From Gemmatimonadota bacterium (lineage in GTDB: Bacteria > Gemmatimonadota > Gemmatimonadetes > Gemmatimonadales > Gemmatimonadaceae), in contig JAIUOB010000003.1 in assembly GCA_020161135.1 (NCBI GenBank), forward strand, positions 310,001-374,000: a stretch of 64,000 nt of DNA. The letters are read 5' to 3'. Each line of letters begins with the position of its first letter. Position 1 is the stretch's first letter. This document shows, one piece after another, positions 1 to 10,165 of this stretch. The translations under genes and the position numbers were made by a program. The notes beneath the pieces are model-generated. The model was not told the origin of the DNA. It ran no database searches and was given only the letters and a program-made list of their open reading frames with translations.

Positions 1-374
1 ACGTCGCCACGCGCCTCGAGGCGCGAGAGTCGCTGGTTGAGCGTCCCCGCCCGCGCCGTCATGACGCCGTCGCGCACGCCCTGGCTCGTGTAGAACGTCA
101 GGTTGATGCGCCGCAGCTCGAGACGGGTGTTGTCCTCATAGCCCAGCGCGGTGTCCGCGAGGAGCACGCCCTTGTTGACACCCTGGTCGGTCAGCACGAC
201 CCGCGCCCCGAACGACATGCTCTCGGCCGAATCGGGGATGTCGAACTTTCGCGATGCGGCGGGCTTCTGTGCCGCCTTCGGACACGCCGCGGCGGGCAGC
301 GTGGCCGCCACCAGCAGCGCGGACAGCCACCGGTGCCAGCGCCGGCCGCTCTGCGAGACTCGCGACATGCTCAT
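1..374 (-). CDS. lptC: LPS export periplasmic protein LptC (C-terminus beyond window)
   Basis: The 124 visible codons start at ATG 374, which overlaps the kdsD stop as ATGA. The protein begins with a basic stretch, a hydrophobic segment (residues 17-30) and a possible lipobox ending at Cys31 (LPAAAC), so it is probably a lipoprotein. From about residue 50 it matches the LptC/LptA beta-jellyroll pattern: ADTALGYEDNTRLELRR, then a TFY strand and MTARAGTLNQR with a final LEARGDV. LptC relays LPS from the LptBFG transporter to LptA in the periplasm. Position directly after kdsD-kdsC-kdsA supports the role. The gene runs off the left edge, so its C-terminal part and any following lptA/lptB cannot be seen. 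Confidence 0.85.
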   Translation of the reverse strand, partial: MSMSRVSQSGRRWHRWLSALLVAATLPAAACPKAAQKPAASRKFDIPDSAESMSFGARVVLTDQGVNKGVLLADTALGYEDNTRLELRRINLTFYTSQGVRDGVMTARAGTLNQRLSRLEARGD

Positions 375-1345
375 GCCGCGCCCGCGCGCATGAGGTCGTG
401 CAGGTGCACCACGCCCACGAGCTGGCGCGACGCGTCGACGACGGGCATCGCCATGATGCCGCGAGTCTCCATGCGGTGCACGACGGCACTTCCGAGTTCG
501 TGTTCTTCCGCCAGTTGCGGCGAGGTGGTCATGACATCGGTGACGGACAGGGACAGGACATCCTGGTGCTTGTCGAGCAGGCGGGTGAGATCGCCAGCGG
601 TGACGACCCCGGACACGCGGCCGTGTTCCGTGACGATGGCCAGCCCGCGTCGGGCGGCCAGTAGCACGACGGCCTCGCGCATCGTGGCTCCGGGGGCAAG
701 CACGGGCAGAGCCGACGCTTCCATCACGTCGCGTACGCGCGTGAGCAAACGTCGTCCCAACGCACCGCCGGGATGGAACCTGGCGAAATCCTCCGCCCGG
801 AACCCCTTCGCCTGCAGCAGCGCGACGGCGAGCGCGTCGCCCAGCGCCATGGTGACGGTCGTGCTGGTGGTCGGGGCGAGGTCGTGCGGACACGCCTCTT
901 CACGCACCATGAGGTCGAGCGTCACGTTCGCGTGGCGCGCGAGGCGCGAGGTCGGCACCGATGTCATCGCGATCATCGGCACGCCGAGTCGCGCCAGCGC
1001 CTCGATGAGGCCGAGGAGCTCCTCGCTCTCGCCGCTCTTGGAGATGAGGATCGCCACGTCGTGCGCGCCCACGATGCCGAGATCGCCGTGTACGCTCTCG
1101 ACGGGGTGCAGGAACATGGCCGGCGTGCCGGTCGACGTGAACGTCGCCGCCATCTTGCGTGCGACGAGCCCGCTCTTGCCAACGCCGGCGACGATCACGC
1201 GGCCGCGGCAGGCGGCCAGCAGCGCCACGGCGTCGGCGAACGGCTGGCCGAGTGATGCCTCGACCACACGCAGGGCCTCCGCCTCCTGCGCCAGGACGCG
1301 GCGTCCACGCGCGACCGCGTCCGTGCTCATGTCCGCGGTGCTCAC
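371..1345 (-). CDS. kdsD: Arabinose 5-phosphate isomerase KdsD (SIS + two CBS domains)
   Basis: Interconverts ribulose 5-phosphate and arabinose 5-phosphate, the first committed step of Kdo synthesis. The 324-residue protein has an N-terminal SIS sugar-isomerase domain (GVGKSGLVARK, then SVHGDLG and the SKSGES phosphate loop) followed by two CBS domains (about residues 200-324), the usual KdsD build; E. coli KdsD is 328 residues. I chose the GTG at 1345 because it overlaps the kdsC stop as GTGA; an ATG at 1330 is the alternative and would shorten it by five residues. Its stop overlaps lptC. The open frame continues upstream through kdsC in another frame, but that extension is a shadow. Confidence 0.92.
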   Translation of the reverse strand: MSTADMSTDAVARGRRVLAQEAEALRVVEASLGQPFADAVALLAACRGRVIVAGVGKSGLVARKMAATFTSTGTPAMFLHPVESVHGDLGIVGAHDVAILISKSGESEELLGLIEALARLGVPMIAMTSVPTSRLARHANVTLDLMVREEACPHDLAPTTSTTVTMALGDALAVALLQAKGFRAEDFARFHPGGALGRRLLTRVRDVMEASALPVLAPGATMREAVVLLAARRGLAIVTEHGRVSGVVTAGDLTRLLDKHQDVLSLSVTDVMTTSPQLAEEHELGSAVVHRMETRGIMAMPVVDASRQLVGVVHLHDLMRAGAA

Positions 1346-2007
1346 TGCGTCACCACGCTGTGCGCTGCCGCGCTGCCGAACCCACTGGCATCGTCCGATG
1401 CGTCGACGCTGCGCGAGGCGACATAGCGCTCGACCGTGTCGGTCCACGTGCCGCGTGCACGCAGCAGGAGCTCGGCGAACTCGCGCACCGCGCCGCGGCC
1501 CCCCATGCGCACCAACTGCACGCGCGCGGCGCGGCGCACCTCGGTGACCGCGTTGCCCACCGCCACCGGCAGTCCGACGGCACGCAGCACGGCCAGGTCG
1601 GGGAGGTCGTCCCCCACGAACGCCACCTCGTCGAGCTCCATGCCGTACTCGTCGCACAGGCGACGCAGCGCGGGCAGCTTGCGCGCTTGGGGATCCTGGA
1701 TGCAGGCATCCACGCGCAGCTCCCGCGCGCGCTGGGCGACACTCTCGGACACGCGCCCCGTGAGAATCACCACGCGCAATCCGGACTCCCGCAGCATCGC
1801 CATGCCGAGGCCGTCCTGGATGTCGTAGCGCTTGAACTCGAAGGGGCGCGTCGACGCGTCGTCCCGGCTGGCGCCGAGATAGACGCCGCCGTCGGTGAGC
1901 ACGCCGTCGACATCGAAGCCGACCAGGCGAATGCGACGCGCGGTCTCCGCGTCGAGGCGCGCGTCCGCGCTGTCGAGCGTCGGCAGTGTGTCCGCGCCGT
2001 CGCTCAT
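1342..2007 (-). CDS. kdsC: 3-deoxy-D-manno-octulosonate 8-phosphate phosphatase KdsC
   Basis: HAD-superfamily phosphatase of 221 residues that removes phosphate from Kdo-8-phosphate. The catalytic aspartates Asp32 and Asp34 sit in FDVDGVLTDG, followed by ILTGR (motif II), a lysine in ARKLPAL (motif III) and VGDDLPDL (motif IV). There is no large cap domain, as in KdsC tetramers. The start ATG at 2007 overlaps the kdsA stop (ATGA) and its end overlaps kdsD (GTGA), so translation of kdsA-kdsC-kdsD is probably coupled. A C-terminal tail of about 40 residues after the HAD core shows no recognisable motif. Confidence 0.93.
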   Translation of the reverse strand: MSDGADTLPTLDSADARLDAETARRIRLVGFDVDGVLTDGGVYLGASRDDASTRPFEFKRYDIQDGLGMAMLRESGLRVVILTGRVSESVAQRARELRVDACIQDPQARKLPALRRLCDEYGMELDEVAFVGDDLPDLAVLRAVGLPVAVGNAVTEVRRAARVQLVRMGGRGAVREFAELLLRARGTWTDTVERYVASRSVDASDDASGFGSAAAHSVVTQ

Positions 2008-2828
2008 GGCCGCACGCGCTCCCAGATGTCCACGGCGCGGCGTACCAGGTCCGGCAGCGCATCGAGCGGCATCATGTTCGGGCCGTCGCTCGGCGCGCGA
2101 TCGGGATCGGGGTGGGTCTCGAGAAACAGCCCCTGCGCACCCGCCGCGATGGCGGCGAGCGTGAGTGACGGAATGAACTCGCGCGCCCCGCCACTCGCGC
2201 CGCCAGCGCCCATTCCCGGTCGCTGCACGCTGTGCGTGGCGTCGAAGACGACCGGCACGCCGCAGGCCTCGCGCATGCGCGCGAAGCTGCGCATGTCGAC
2301 GACGAGGTCACCGTAGCCGAAGAACGAGCCGCGCTCGGTGACGGCCAGCGGTCCGACGGTGTGACCGGCCAACGTGGCGCCTGCTTCGACCTTGCGAACC
2401 GCGCCGCGCATCCCTTCCGGATGCATCCACTGCCCCTTCTTCACGTTCACCGCGCGGCCGGTGGCACCAGCCGCCAGCAGCAGGTCGGTCTGACGGCACA
2501 GGAACGCGGGAATCTGGAGCACGTCGCACACCGCGCCGGCCGGCGCACACTGCGCCGCCTCGTGGACATCGGTGAGGATGGGCATGCCCGTCGCCGTCCG
2601 CACGCGATCGAGCGCAGCAAGGCCCGCCTCGAGTCCGGGCCCGCGCACCCCATCGACGTTCGAGCGGTTCGCCTTGTCGAAGCTCGCCTTGAAGATGATG
2701 CCGCCCGGCACCTCCTCGGCGAGTCGAGCGAGGGCCTCCGCGACGCGCAGGTTGAGCGCGTCGTCTTCGAGCTGGCACGGGCCGGCGATGAGGAAGAGCC
2801 GATCGGCAGGAAACAGCGAGGCGGTCAC
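2004..2828 (-). CDS. kdsA: Kdo-8-phosphate synthase KdsA, metal-dependent type
   Basis: Condenses phosphoenolpyruvate with arabinose 5-phosphate to Kdo-8-phosphate in the cytoplasm. The 274-residue TIM-barrel protein carries LIAGPCQLED near the N-terminus, FKASFDKANRSN, QIPAFLCRQTDLL, NVKKGQWM and TERGSFFGYG. Cys18 in AGPC occupies the place of the metal-ligand cysteine of Aquifex-type (class II, metal-dependent) enzymes; the metal-independent E. coli enzyme has Asn there. The start is GTG 2828, seven bases after the pyrG stop. The class assignment is inferred from this one residue and the flanking motif. Confidence 0.93.
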   Translation of the reverse strand: MTASLFPADRLFLIAGPCQLEDDALNLRVAEALARLAEEVPGGIIFKASFDKANRSNVDGVRGPGLEAGLAALDRVRTATGMPILTDVHEAAQCAPAGAVCDVLQIPAFLCRQTDLLLAAGATGRAVNVKKGQWMHPEGMRGAVRKVEAGATLAGHTVGPLAVTERGSFFGYGDLVVDMRSFARMREACGVPVVFDATHSVQRPGMGAGGASGGAREFIPSLTLAAIAAGAQGLFLETHPDPDRAPSDGPNMMPLDALPDLVRRAVDIWERVRP

Positions 2829-2835
2829 GCGCGAC

Positions 2836-5273
<2,438 letters not shown>

Positions 5274-5295
5274 CGGCGCGCCGTGGGAGGCAGAG

Positions 5296-5323
5296 TTGCA
5301 GCAAAATTCACGCCAGTTAAGAT
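5296..5323 (+). promoter_or_regulatory. Promoter of the TerC-type gene
   Basis: TTGCAG (5296-5301), a 16-base spacer and TAAGAT (5318-5323) on the plus strand predict a start near 5330 and a leader of about 50 bases. It shares its -10 region with the kdsB promoter on the other strand. Confidence 0.55.
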
Positions 5324-5347
5324 ACCAAGGTCGGCACGACAAGGCAA
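5319..5347 (-). promoter_or_regulatory. Promoter of the kdsB operon
   Basis: On the minus strand TTGCCT (5347-5342), a 17-base spacer and TATCTT (5324-5319) form a sigma70-like promoter, predicting transcription from about 5312 and a leader near 39 bases. Its -10 box coincides with the -10 box of the opposing promoter for the TerC-type gene. Confidence 0.6.
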
Positions 5348-5380
5348 ACGCGCCGGAGACCGTCACTTCTACCCTCAGGA

Positions 5381-6346
5381 ATGCCGACGACAAGCTGGTG
5401 GATCGCGTTCAACACCCTGGTCCTGTTTCTCCTGGCGCTGGACCTCGGCATCTTCAACCGCAAGGCGCACGTGGTCTCCGTGCGCGAAGCGCTGGGCTGG
5501 AGCGCGGTGTGGGTGACCCTCGCGCTCGCCTTCGGTGGCTGGATCGGCATGGTCATGGGCCGTCAGCCCATGCTGGAGTTCTACGCCGGCTACCTCGTCG
5601 AACAGGCCCTGTCCGTGGACAACCTGTTCGTCTTCATCCTGCTCTTCGGCTACTTCAAGGTTCCCCTCGACCTGCAGCACCGTGTGCTGTTCTGGGGCAT
5701 CCTCGGGGCGCTGCTGATGCGCGGGGCGATGATCGCGGCCGGCGCAGTGCTCCTCGCGCGGTTTCACTGGATCATCTACCTGTTCGGCGCCTTCCTGGTC
5801 ATCACCGGCATTCGCATGGCGATGGGGAGCGGGGCCGAGGTGGAACCCGAGTCGAACCCGGTGCTGCGTCTCGTGCGCCGACTCTTCCCGGTCACGAAGG
5901 AGTTCCACGGACAGGCCTTCGTGGTGCGGGAGCCTGGGCCGGACGGCGTGCTGCGCCGGGCCGTGACGCCGCTGTTCGTGGTGCTGGTCCTCGTCGAGAC
6001 GACCGACATCGTGTTCGCGGTCGACTCGATTCCGGCCATCTTCGGCGTCACGCGCAACCCGTTCCTCGTCTACACGTCGAACGTCTTCGCGATTCTCGGG
6101 CTGCGGTCGCTCTACTTCGTGCTGGCGGGTGTGGTGGGACGATTCCACCTGCTCAAGTACGGCCTCGCGCTGGTGCTGGCCTTCGTCGGCCTCAAGATGC
6201 TGCTGAGCGACATCTACCACCTGAACATCGGCGTCTCGCTCGGTGTCGTGGCGTCGCTGCTCGCCGGCAGCGTGGTGTTGTCGCTGCTCATTCCGCACAA
6301 GGGACCGCCCGAGGAGCCGCCCGTCCACCTGCACCGCGACGGCTGA
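5381..6346 (+). CDS. TerC/Alx family integral membrane protein
   Basis: Protein of 321 residues with about nine hydrophobic segments. The TerC family signatures are the acidic transmembrane motifs VEQALSVDNLFVFILLF (about residues 72-90) and VETTDIVFAVDSIPAIFG (about 205-222), which carry conserved Asp residues proposed to handle metal ions. The length and a central loop between the halves match the Alx subgroup; Alx-type proteins are linked to manganese export and alkaline response. It is monocistronic and starts at ATG 5381, preceded by CAGGA. I found no yybP-ykoY-type riboswitch in the short leader. The transported ion cannot be read from the sequence. Confidence 0.88.
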   Translation: MPTTSWWIAFNTLVLFLLALDLGIFNRKAHVVSVREALGWSAVWVTLALAFGGWIGMVMGRQPMLEFYAGYLVEQALSVDNLFVFILLFGYFKVPLDLQHRVLFWGILGALLMRGAMIAAGAVLLARFHWIIYLFGAFLVITGIRMAMGSGAEVEPESNPVLRLVRRLFPVTKEFHGQAFVVREPGPDGVLRRAVTPLFVVLVLVETTDIVFAVDSIPAIFGVTRNPFLVYTSNVFAILGLRSLYFVLAGVVGRFHLLKYGLALVLAFVGLKMLLSDIYHLNIGVSLGVVASLLAGSVVLSLLIPHKGPPEEPPVHLHRDG

Positions 6347-6354
6347 GCAGATTC

Positions 6355-6381
6355 GCGCCGTCCGGCTTCAACGGGCGGCGC
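6355..6381. terminator. GC hairpin after the TerC-type gene
   Basis: A 10-bp stem (6355-6364 with 6372-6381, one G-U pair, 7-base loop) begins eight bases after the TerC stop in the convergent gap with trpG. No T-tract follows on either strand, so its termination activity is inferred from position and stability. Confidence 0.45.
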
Positions 6382-6426
6382 TGGACCGCTGCGGCGTTGG
6401 ACCGCTACGGTGCTAGACCGCCGCGG
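6379..6426. repeat. Three imperfect 16-bp tandem repeats
   Basis: Units at 6379-6394, 6395-6410 and 6411-6426 follow cgYtRgaccgcYRcgg and differ at a few positions each. The array sits in the convergent gap and its last unit covers the trpG stop codon and its final codons. Confidence 0.7.
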
Positions 6427-7009
6427 CGCGACGCGACTGCGCCATCGCGAGAAAGTTCGTGAGCAGCGTACGCCCGTGTTCCGTGAGGATCGACTCTGGG
6501 TGGAACTGCACGCCCCACACCGGATGGGAGCGATGCTGCAGCGCGTGAATCTCCTCGGGCGCGTCCTCGGCGGTGGCCGTCACCTGCAGCGCCTCGGGCA
6601 AGGTGGCGCGCTCCACCACCAGCGAGTGATAGCGCATCACGGCAAAGGGCGAGGGCACGTGCGCGAAGAGGGCCGTGCCGTCGTGCACGATGCGGGACTG
6701 CTTGCCGTGCATCACGCGTGATGCGCGCGTGACCACCCCGCCGTACGCCTCGCCGATAGCCTGATGCCCAAGACACACCCCGAGAATGGGGATGTGTGCG
6801 CCGTACCGCCGGATGACCTCCACAGAGATGCCGGCCTCGCGCGGCGAACAGGGGCCGGGAGAGACGACGATGGCCTCCGGCGCGAGCATTCCCACCTCGT
6901 CCACCGTCAGGGCGTCGTTGCGGTGCACGACCGGCACCACGCCCAGCTCCCCGAAGTACTGCACGAGGTTGTACGTGAACGAGTCGTAGTTGTCGATGAC
7001 GAGCAGCAT
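6413..7009 (-). CDS. trpG: Anthranilate / aminodeoxychorismate synthase glutaminase subunit
   Basis: Class I glutamine amidotransferase of 198 residues that supplies ammonia from glutamine to a chorismate-using partner. It has the N-terminal IDNYDSFTYNL signature, VSPGPCSP (oxyanion region), the GVCLGHQ nucleophilic cysteine and the C-terminal QFHPESI His-Glu pair. The partner (TrpE or PabB) is not in this window, so tryptophan versus folate synthesis cannot be decided; one subunit may serve both, as in Bacillus. It is last in the string after xerD (23-base gap). Its 3' end lies within the 16-bp tandem repeats. Confidence 0.9.
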   Translation of the reverse strand: MLLVIDNYDSFTYNLVQYFGELGVVPVVHRNDALTVDEVGMLAPEAIVVSPGPCSPREAGISVEVIRRYGAHIPILGVCLGHQAIGEAYGGVVTRASRVMHGKQSRIVHDGTALFAHVPSPFAVMRYHSLVVERATLPEALQVTATAEDAPEEIHALQHRSHPVWGVQFHPESILTEHGRTLLTNFLAMAQSRRAAAV

Positions 7010-7032
7010 GCGACGGCGTCGAGGGCGCGCGA

Positions 7033-7971
7033 TCAGGCGCGCGGGTGGAACTGCTTGTGGACACTGCGAAGATACTCACGGTCCACGTGGGTGTAGATCT
7101 GGGTCGTGGCGATGTCCGCGTGTCCGAGCATCTCCTGCACCGCCCGCAGGTCGGCGCCTCCTTCGAGCAGGTGCGTCGCGAACGAGTGCCGCAGCGTGTG
7201 CGGTGACACCGGCTTCGTGATCCCTGCCATCTCGACGTACTTGCGCAGGATCTTCCAGGCCCCCATGCGCGAGAGCGGCTTCCCCTGCCCGCTCAGGAAG
7301 AGCACGCCCTGTCCCTGCCCGCGCTCCAGCACAGGTCGCAGCTCGCGGGCGTACACGGCCACGGCGCCGATCGCCGATCGGCCGATGGGCACGAGGCGCT
7401 CCTTGTTGCCCTTGCCGAGCACCCGGAGGAGGCCGTCCTCGAGCAAGACGTCGCGCATCGCCAGCCCGATCCACTCCGACACGCGAAGTCCCGCGCCGTA
7501 GGCCAACTCGAGCATCGCGCGGTCCCGAAACGCGAGGCGTTCGTCGAGCCCAGGCGCCGCCAGGAGCCTGCTGACCTCGTCCACGGTGAGGACTTCGGGA
7601 AGGGTGCGCCAGATCTTCGGCGCATCGAGCCGTTCGGTCGGGTCCTTCGTGACGACCCCCTCGGCCACGAGGATGCGAAACCACGACCGCAGGGCGGAGA
7701 TCGCGCGCCGAATGGAGCTGCCGGCAAGTCCGGCATCCTTGAGCGTGTACACGAACTCGCGCAGCACGGCGGGCGTGATGGCGGCCGCGCTTTCCACGCC
7801 GTTCGCGCGCAGGTACACGACACAGCGCACCACGTCACGGCGATACGCTTCGATGGTGCGTGGCGACGCGCCCTCCTCCACCGCCAGCGTGTCCTCGAAG
7901 AGGCGCAGGTGGAATGCGGACGGGACACTCGCCAACTGCTCGTCGAGTGTCGTCGGATGCGGCGCGGTCAC
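7033..7971 (-). CDS. xerD: Tyrosine recombinase XerD
   Basis: Site-specific recombinase of 312 residues that, with XerC, resolves chromosome dimers at dif. The N-terminal SAM-like DNA-binding domain covers about residues 20-110. The catalytic set is visible: Arg163 (GAGLRVSE), Lys187/Lys190 (GKGNKERLVP), His258 and Arg261 (HTLRHSFATHLL), His284 (MLGHADIATTQIY) and Tyr293. The GTG at 7971 overlaps the dedA stop (GTGA) and gives the usual family length of about 300; the open frame further upstream is a shadow of dedA. XerD rather than XerC is my best reading, but the two are hard to separate by eye. Confidence 0.88.
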   Translation of the reverse strand: MTAPHPTTLDEQLASVPSAFHLRLFEDTLAVEEGASPRTIEAYRRDVVRCVVYLRANGVESAAAITPAVLREFVYTLKDAGLAGSSIRRAISALRSWFRILVAEGVVTKDPTERLDAPKIWRTLPEVLTVDEVSRLLAAPGLDERLAFRDRAMLELAYGAGLRVSEWIGLAMRDVLLEDGLLRVLGKGNKERLVPIGRSAIGAVAVYARELRPVLERGQGQGVLFLSGQGKPLSRMGAWKILRKYVEMAGITKPVSPHTLRHSFATHLLEGGADLRAVQEMLGHADIATTQIYTHVDREYLRSVHKQFHPRA

Positions 7972-8579
7972 CTGGCACTCCGCGCGCGGCGACGCCACCA
8001 CACGACACCGCCGCCCAGCGCCACCACCGCGAGCGCGACGACGCCAAGCAGGCGCTGCTGCCCACCGATGCGTGCAAGCAGGGCCTCCGCGTTGGCCCCG
8101 GCACGGAAGGCCAGCACGCACACCAATCCGTACCACGCTCCTGACGCGAGCGTCATTGCGATGCCCGCGCGCCACGCGCTGATGCCCAAGGCACCGGCGA
8201 CGGGAGGCACCACCGCACGCACGGCGGGCAGGAACCGACTGATGACGACGCCCGCCATGCCCTGCGTCGCGAAGCGCTCCGTGAAGCGCTCCGCGGCGTC
8301 GGCGGGAAGCAGGCGGGGAAACCGGCGCTGCAGCCACGGCATGCCGTAGTGGCGTCCGAGGGCGAACATGCACATCGCCCCGCCGATGTTGCCGATCATC
8401 GTCGCGCTCCACGCACCCAACGCGGTGCCGTTGCCGCGCGCCGCGACAAAGGCGCCGAGCGCGACCACGGTGTCAGCGGGGAGCGGAGGGAACACGTTCT
8501 CCGCGAACGCCGCCGCCGCGATGGCCAGATACAGCAACGCCGCCGGCAGCGTCTCGAGCCACGCAAGGAGTTCGTTCAT
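7968..8579 (-). CDS. DedA family membrane protein
   Basis: Protein of 203 residues with the DedA/VTT arrangement: an N-terminal re-entrant hydrophobic region with ENVFPPLPADTV, a glycine-rich amphipathic stretch with IGNIGGAMCMFALGRHYG, the conserved SRFLPAVRAVVPPVAG motif, and two C-terminal membrane helices ending in a basic tail. DedA proteins are linked to lipid scrambling (including the undecaprenyl-phosphate carrier) and proton-dependent membrane homeostasis. The ATG at 8579 follows ispF by 45 bases. The substrate is not evident from the sequence. Confidence 0.88.
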   Translation of the reverse strand: MNELLAWLETLPAALLYLAIAAAAFAENVFPPLPADTVVALGAFVAARGNGTALGAWSATMIGNIGGAMCMFALGRHYGMPWLQRRFPRLLPADAAERFTERFATQGMAGVVISRFLPAVRAVVPPVAGALGISAWRAGIAMTLASGAWYGLVCVLAFRAGANAEALLARIGGQQRLLGVVALAVVALGGGVVWWRRRARSAR

Positions 8580-8624
8580 GGAAGCGACCCGGCCGCGCCA
8601 CGGTGTGGCCGCAGCGGCAGCGGC

Positions 8625-9104
8625 TCAGCGCGTGACCACGCTCGCCGTGCACAGCACGGCCAGGCCTTCCCCGCGGCCGATCCACCCCATCCCCTCGTTG
8701 GTCTTGCCCTTCACGAAGACGGCGTCGAGAGGCACGTCCAGGGTCTCCGCCAGCCGCGCGCGAATGGCCGGCCGATGCGGGCCGATCTTAGGCGCCTGCG
8801 TGACGACGGTGATATCGACGTTGTGCACGCGGAGGCCGGCCGTTTGCAGCCGCACGAGTGCCGCCTTGAGCATCTCGATGGAATCGCGCCCCTTGTTCGC
8901 CGCGTCGGTGTCGGGAAACATCTCTCCGATGTCGCCGAGGGCCGCAGCGCCCAGCAGGGCGTCGGTGACTGCGTGGCAGATCGCGTCACCATCGGAGTGG
9001 CCGGCGCAGTGCACGTCGGACGGGATGTCGATGCCGCCGAGCCGCATCGGCCCACCGGCGCCGAAGCGATGCGAGTCGTAGCCGACTCCCACACGCACCG
9101 TCAT
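8625..9104 (-). CDS. ispF: 2-C-methyl-D-erythritol 2,4-cyclodiphosphate synthase IspF
   Basis: Fifth enzyme of the MEP isoprenoid pathway, cyclising CDP-ME 2-phosphate with release of CMP. The 159-residue trimeric-type protein shows the zinc ligands Asp10 and His12 (GYDSHRF) and His44 (DAICHAVTDALLG), the LGDIGEMFPDTD loop and the C-terminal KGKTNEGMGWIGRGEG motif. ATG 9104 shares one base with the mqnC stop (TGATG). Isoprenoid supply is relevant to the prenyl tail of menaquinone encoded alongside. ispD lies about 49 kb away and is not fused to it. Confidence 0.96.
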   Translation of the reverse strand: MTVRVGVGYDSHRFGAGGPMRLGGIDIPSDVHCAGHSDGDAICHAVTDALLGAAALGDIGEMFPDTDAANKGRDSIEMLKAALVRLQTAGLRVHNVDITVVTQAPKIGPHRPAIRARLAETLDVPLDAVFVKGKTNEGMGWIGRGEGLAVLCTASVVTR

Positions 9105-10150
9105 CAGGCCGCCACCGTCTGCGCGTCCAACGCGTCGGCCGGCAGCAGCGAATAGTCCTGGCGTCGCCGTGCGGGCGTGAAGCCGGCATCGCGAATGAGG
9201 CGGTCGAGCTCGTCCACCGTCGTGCGATGCGTCGTGTTCGCGGCCGACACGACGTTCTCCTCGATCATGAGCGAGCCGAAGTCGTTGCAGCCGAACCGGA
9301 GGGCCATCTGCCCCACCTTCATGCCCATCGTGACCCAGCTGGACTGCAGGTTGGGGACGTTGTCGAGCACGATGCGCGAGATGGCCACCGTGCGCAGGTA
9401 CGTCGTGGCATCGGTCTTGGGCATGTGCGACAGCGTCGGCGTGTTCTCCGGCTGCAAGGGCCAGGTGATGAACGCCGTGAAGCCTCCGGTGCGGGCCTGC
9501 AGGTCGCGCACGCGCTGCAGGTGCTCGAGACGCTCCGCGAGGGTCTCGCCGATGCCGTACATCATGGTCACCGACGTCTTCATCCCTTCCTGGTGCGCGA
9601 GCTCCATGATCTCCAGCCAGCGATCGGCCCCGGCCTTCTTGGGCGCGACGATGTCCCGCACGCGCTGCACGAGGATCTCGCCACCGCCGCCGGGAATCGA
9701 GTCGAGACCAGCCGCCCGCAGCTCGCGGATCACATCGCGGGCATCCATGCGGAAGCGCGTCGCGAAGAAGTCGACCTCGCTCGGCGAGAAGCCGTGGATG
9801 TGGATCGGGTGGTACTGCTTGATGTAGCGCAGCAGGTCGAGATACCACTCGAACGGGATGTACGGATTGTGCCCGCCCTGAATGAGGATCTGCACGCCGC
9901 CGAGTGCCTTGGTCTCGTCGATCTTGGCGCCGATCTGTTCGAAGGACAGCGTGTAGCCCTCACCGTGCTTGGGGCGGCGGTAGAAGGCGCAGAAGCCGCA
10001 GTCGGCGACGCAGACGTTCGTGTAGTTGATGTTCCGGTCGACGATGTACGTGACGACACCGTGCGGATGCTTCGCCTCGCGCACGCGATCGGCCTCGAGG
10101 CCGAGTTCGAGCAACGGAGCGTTGGTGTAGAAATCGAGCAGGTCGCGCAT
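9104..10150 (-). CDS. mqnC: Dehypoxanthine futalosine cyclase MqnC
   Basis: Radical SAM enzyme of 348 residues that converts dehypoxanthinylfutalosine to its cyclic form in the futalosine route to menaquinone. The cluster ligands are Cys47, Cys51 and Cys54 in the canonical CX3CX2C (CVADCGFC) after DRNINYTN; PGGGGEI and MMYGIGET support the MqnC/CofH-like barrel. ATG 10150 lies 15 bases after the mqnA stop. Together with mqnA and mqnE it gives the pathway-specific early genes except MqnB (futalosine hydrolase), which is not in this window. Confidence 0.94.
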   Translation of the reverse strand: MRDLLDFYTNAPLLELGLEADRVREAKHPHGVVTYIVDRNINYTNVCVADCGFCAFYRRPKHGEGYTLSFEQIGAKIDETKALGGVQILIQGGHNPYIPFEWYLDLLRYIKQYHPIHIHGFSPSEVDFFATRFRMDARDVIRELRAAGLDSIPGGGGEILVQRVRDIVAPKKAGADRWLEIMELAHQEGMKTSVTMMYGIGETLAERLEHLQRVRDLQARTGGFTAFITWPLQPENTPTLSHMPKTDATTYLRTVAISRIVLDNVPNLQSSWVTMGMKVGQMALRFGCNDFGSLMIEENVVSAANTTHRTTVDELDRLIRDAGFTPARRRQDYSLLPADALDAQTVAA

Positions 10151-10165
10151 GACTGGCCCAGGCGA

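Noticed and set aside
371..2062. Apparent fusion of KdsD with a 240-residue N-terminal domain
   Set aside because: The extra region is the kdsC gene read in another frame; a GTGA junction at 1342-1345 marks the true start.
5330..5380. yybP-ykoY (manganese) or alx-type riboswitch before the TerC-type gene
   Set aside because: The leader is only about 50 bases and lacks the conserved paired elements, too short for that aptamer.
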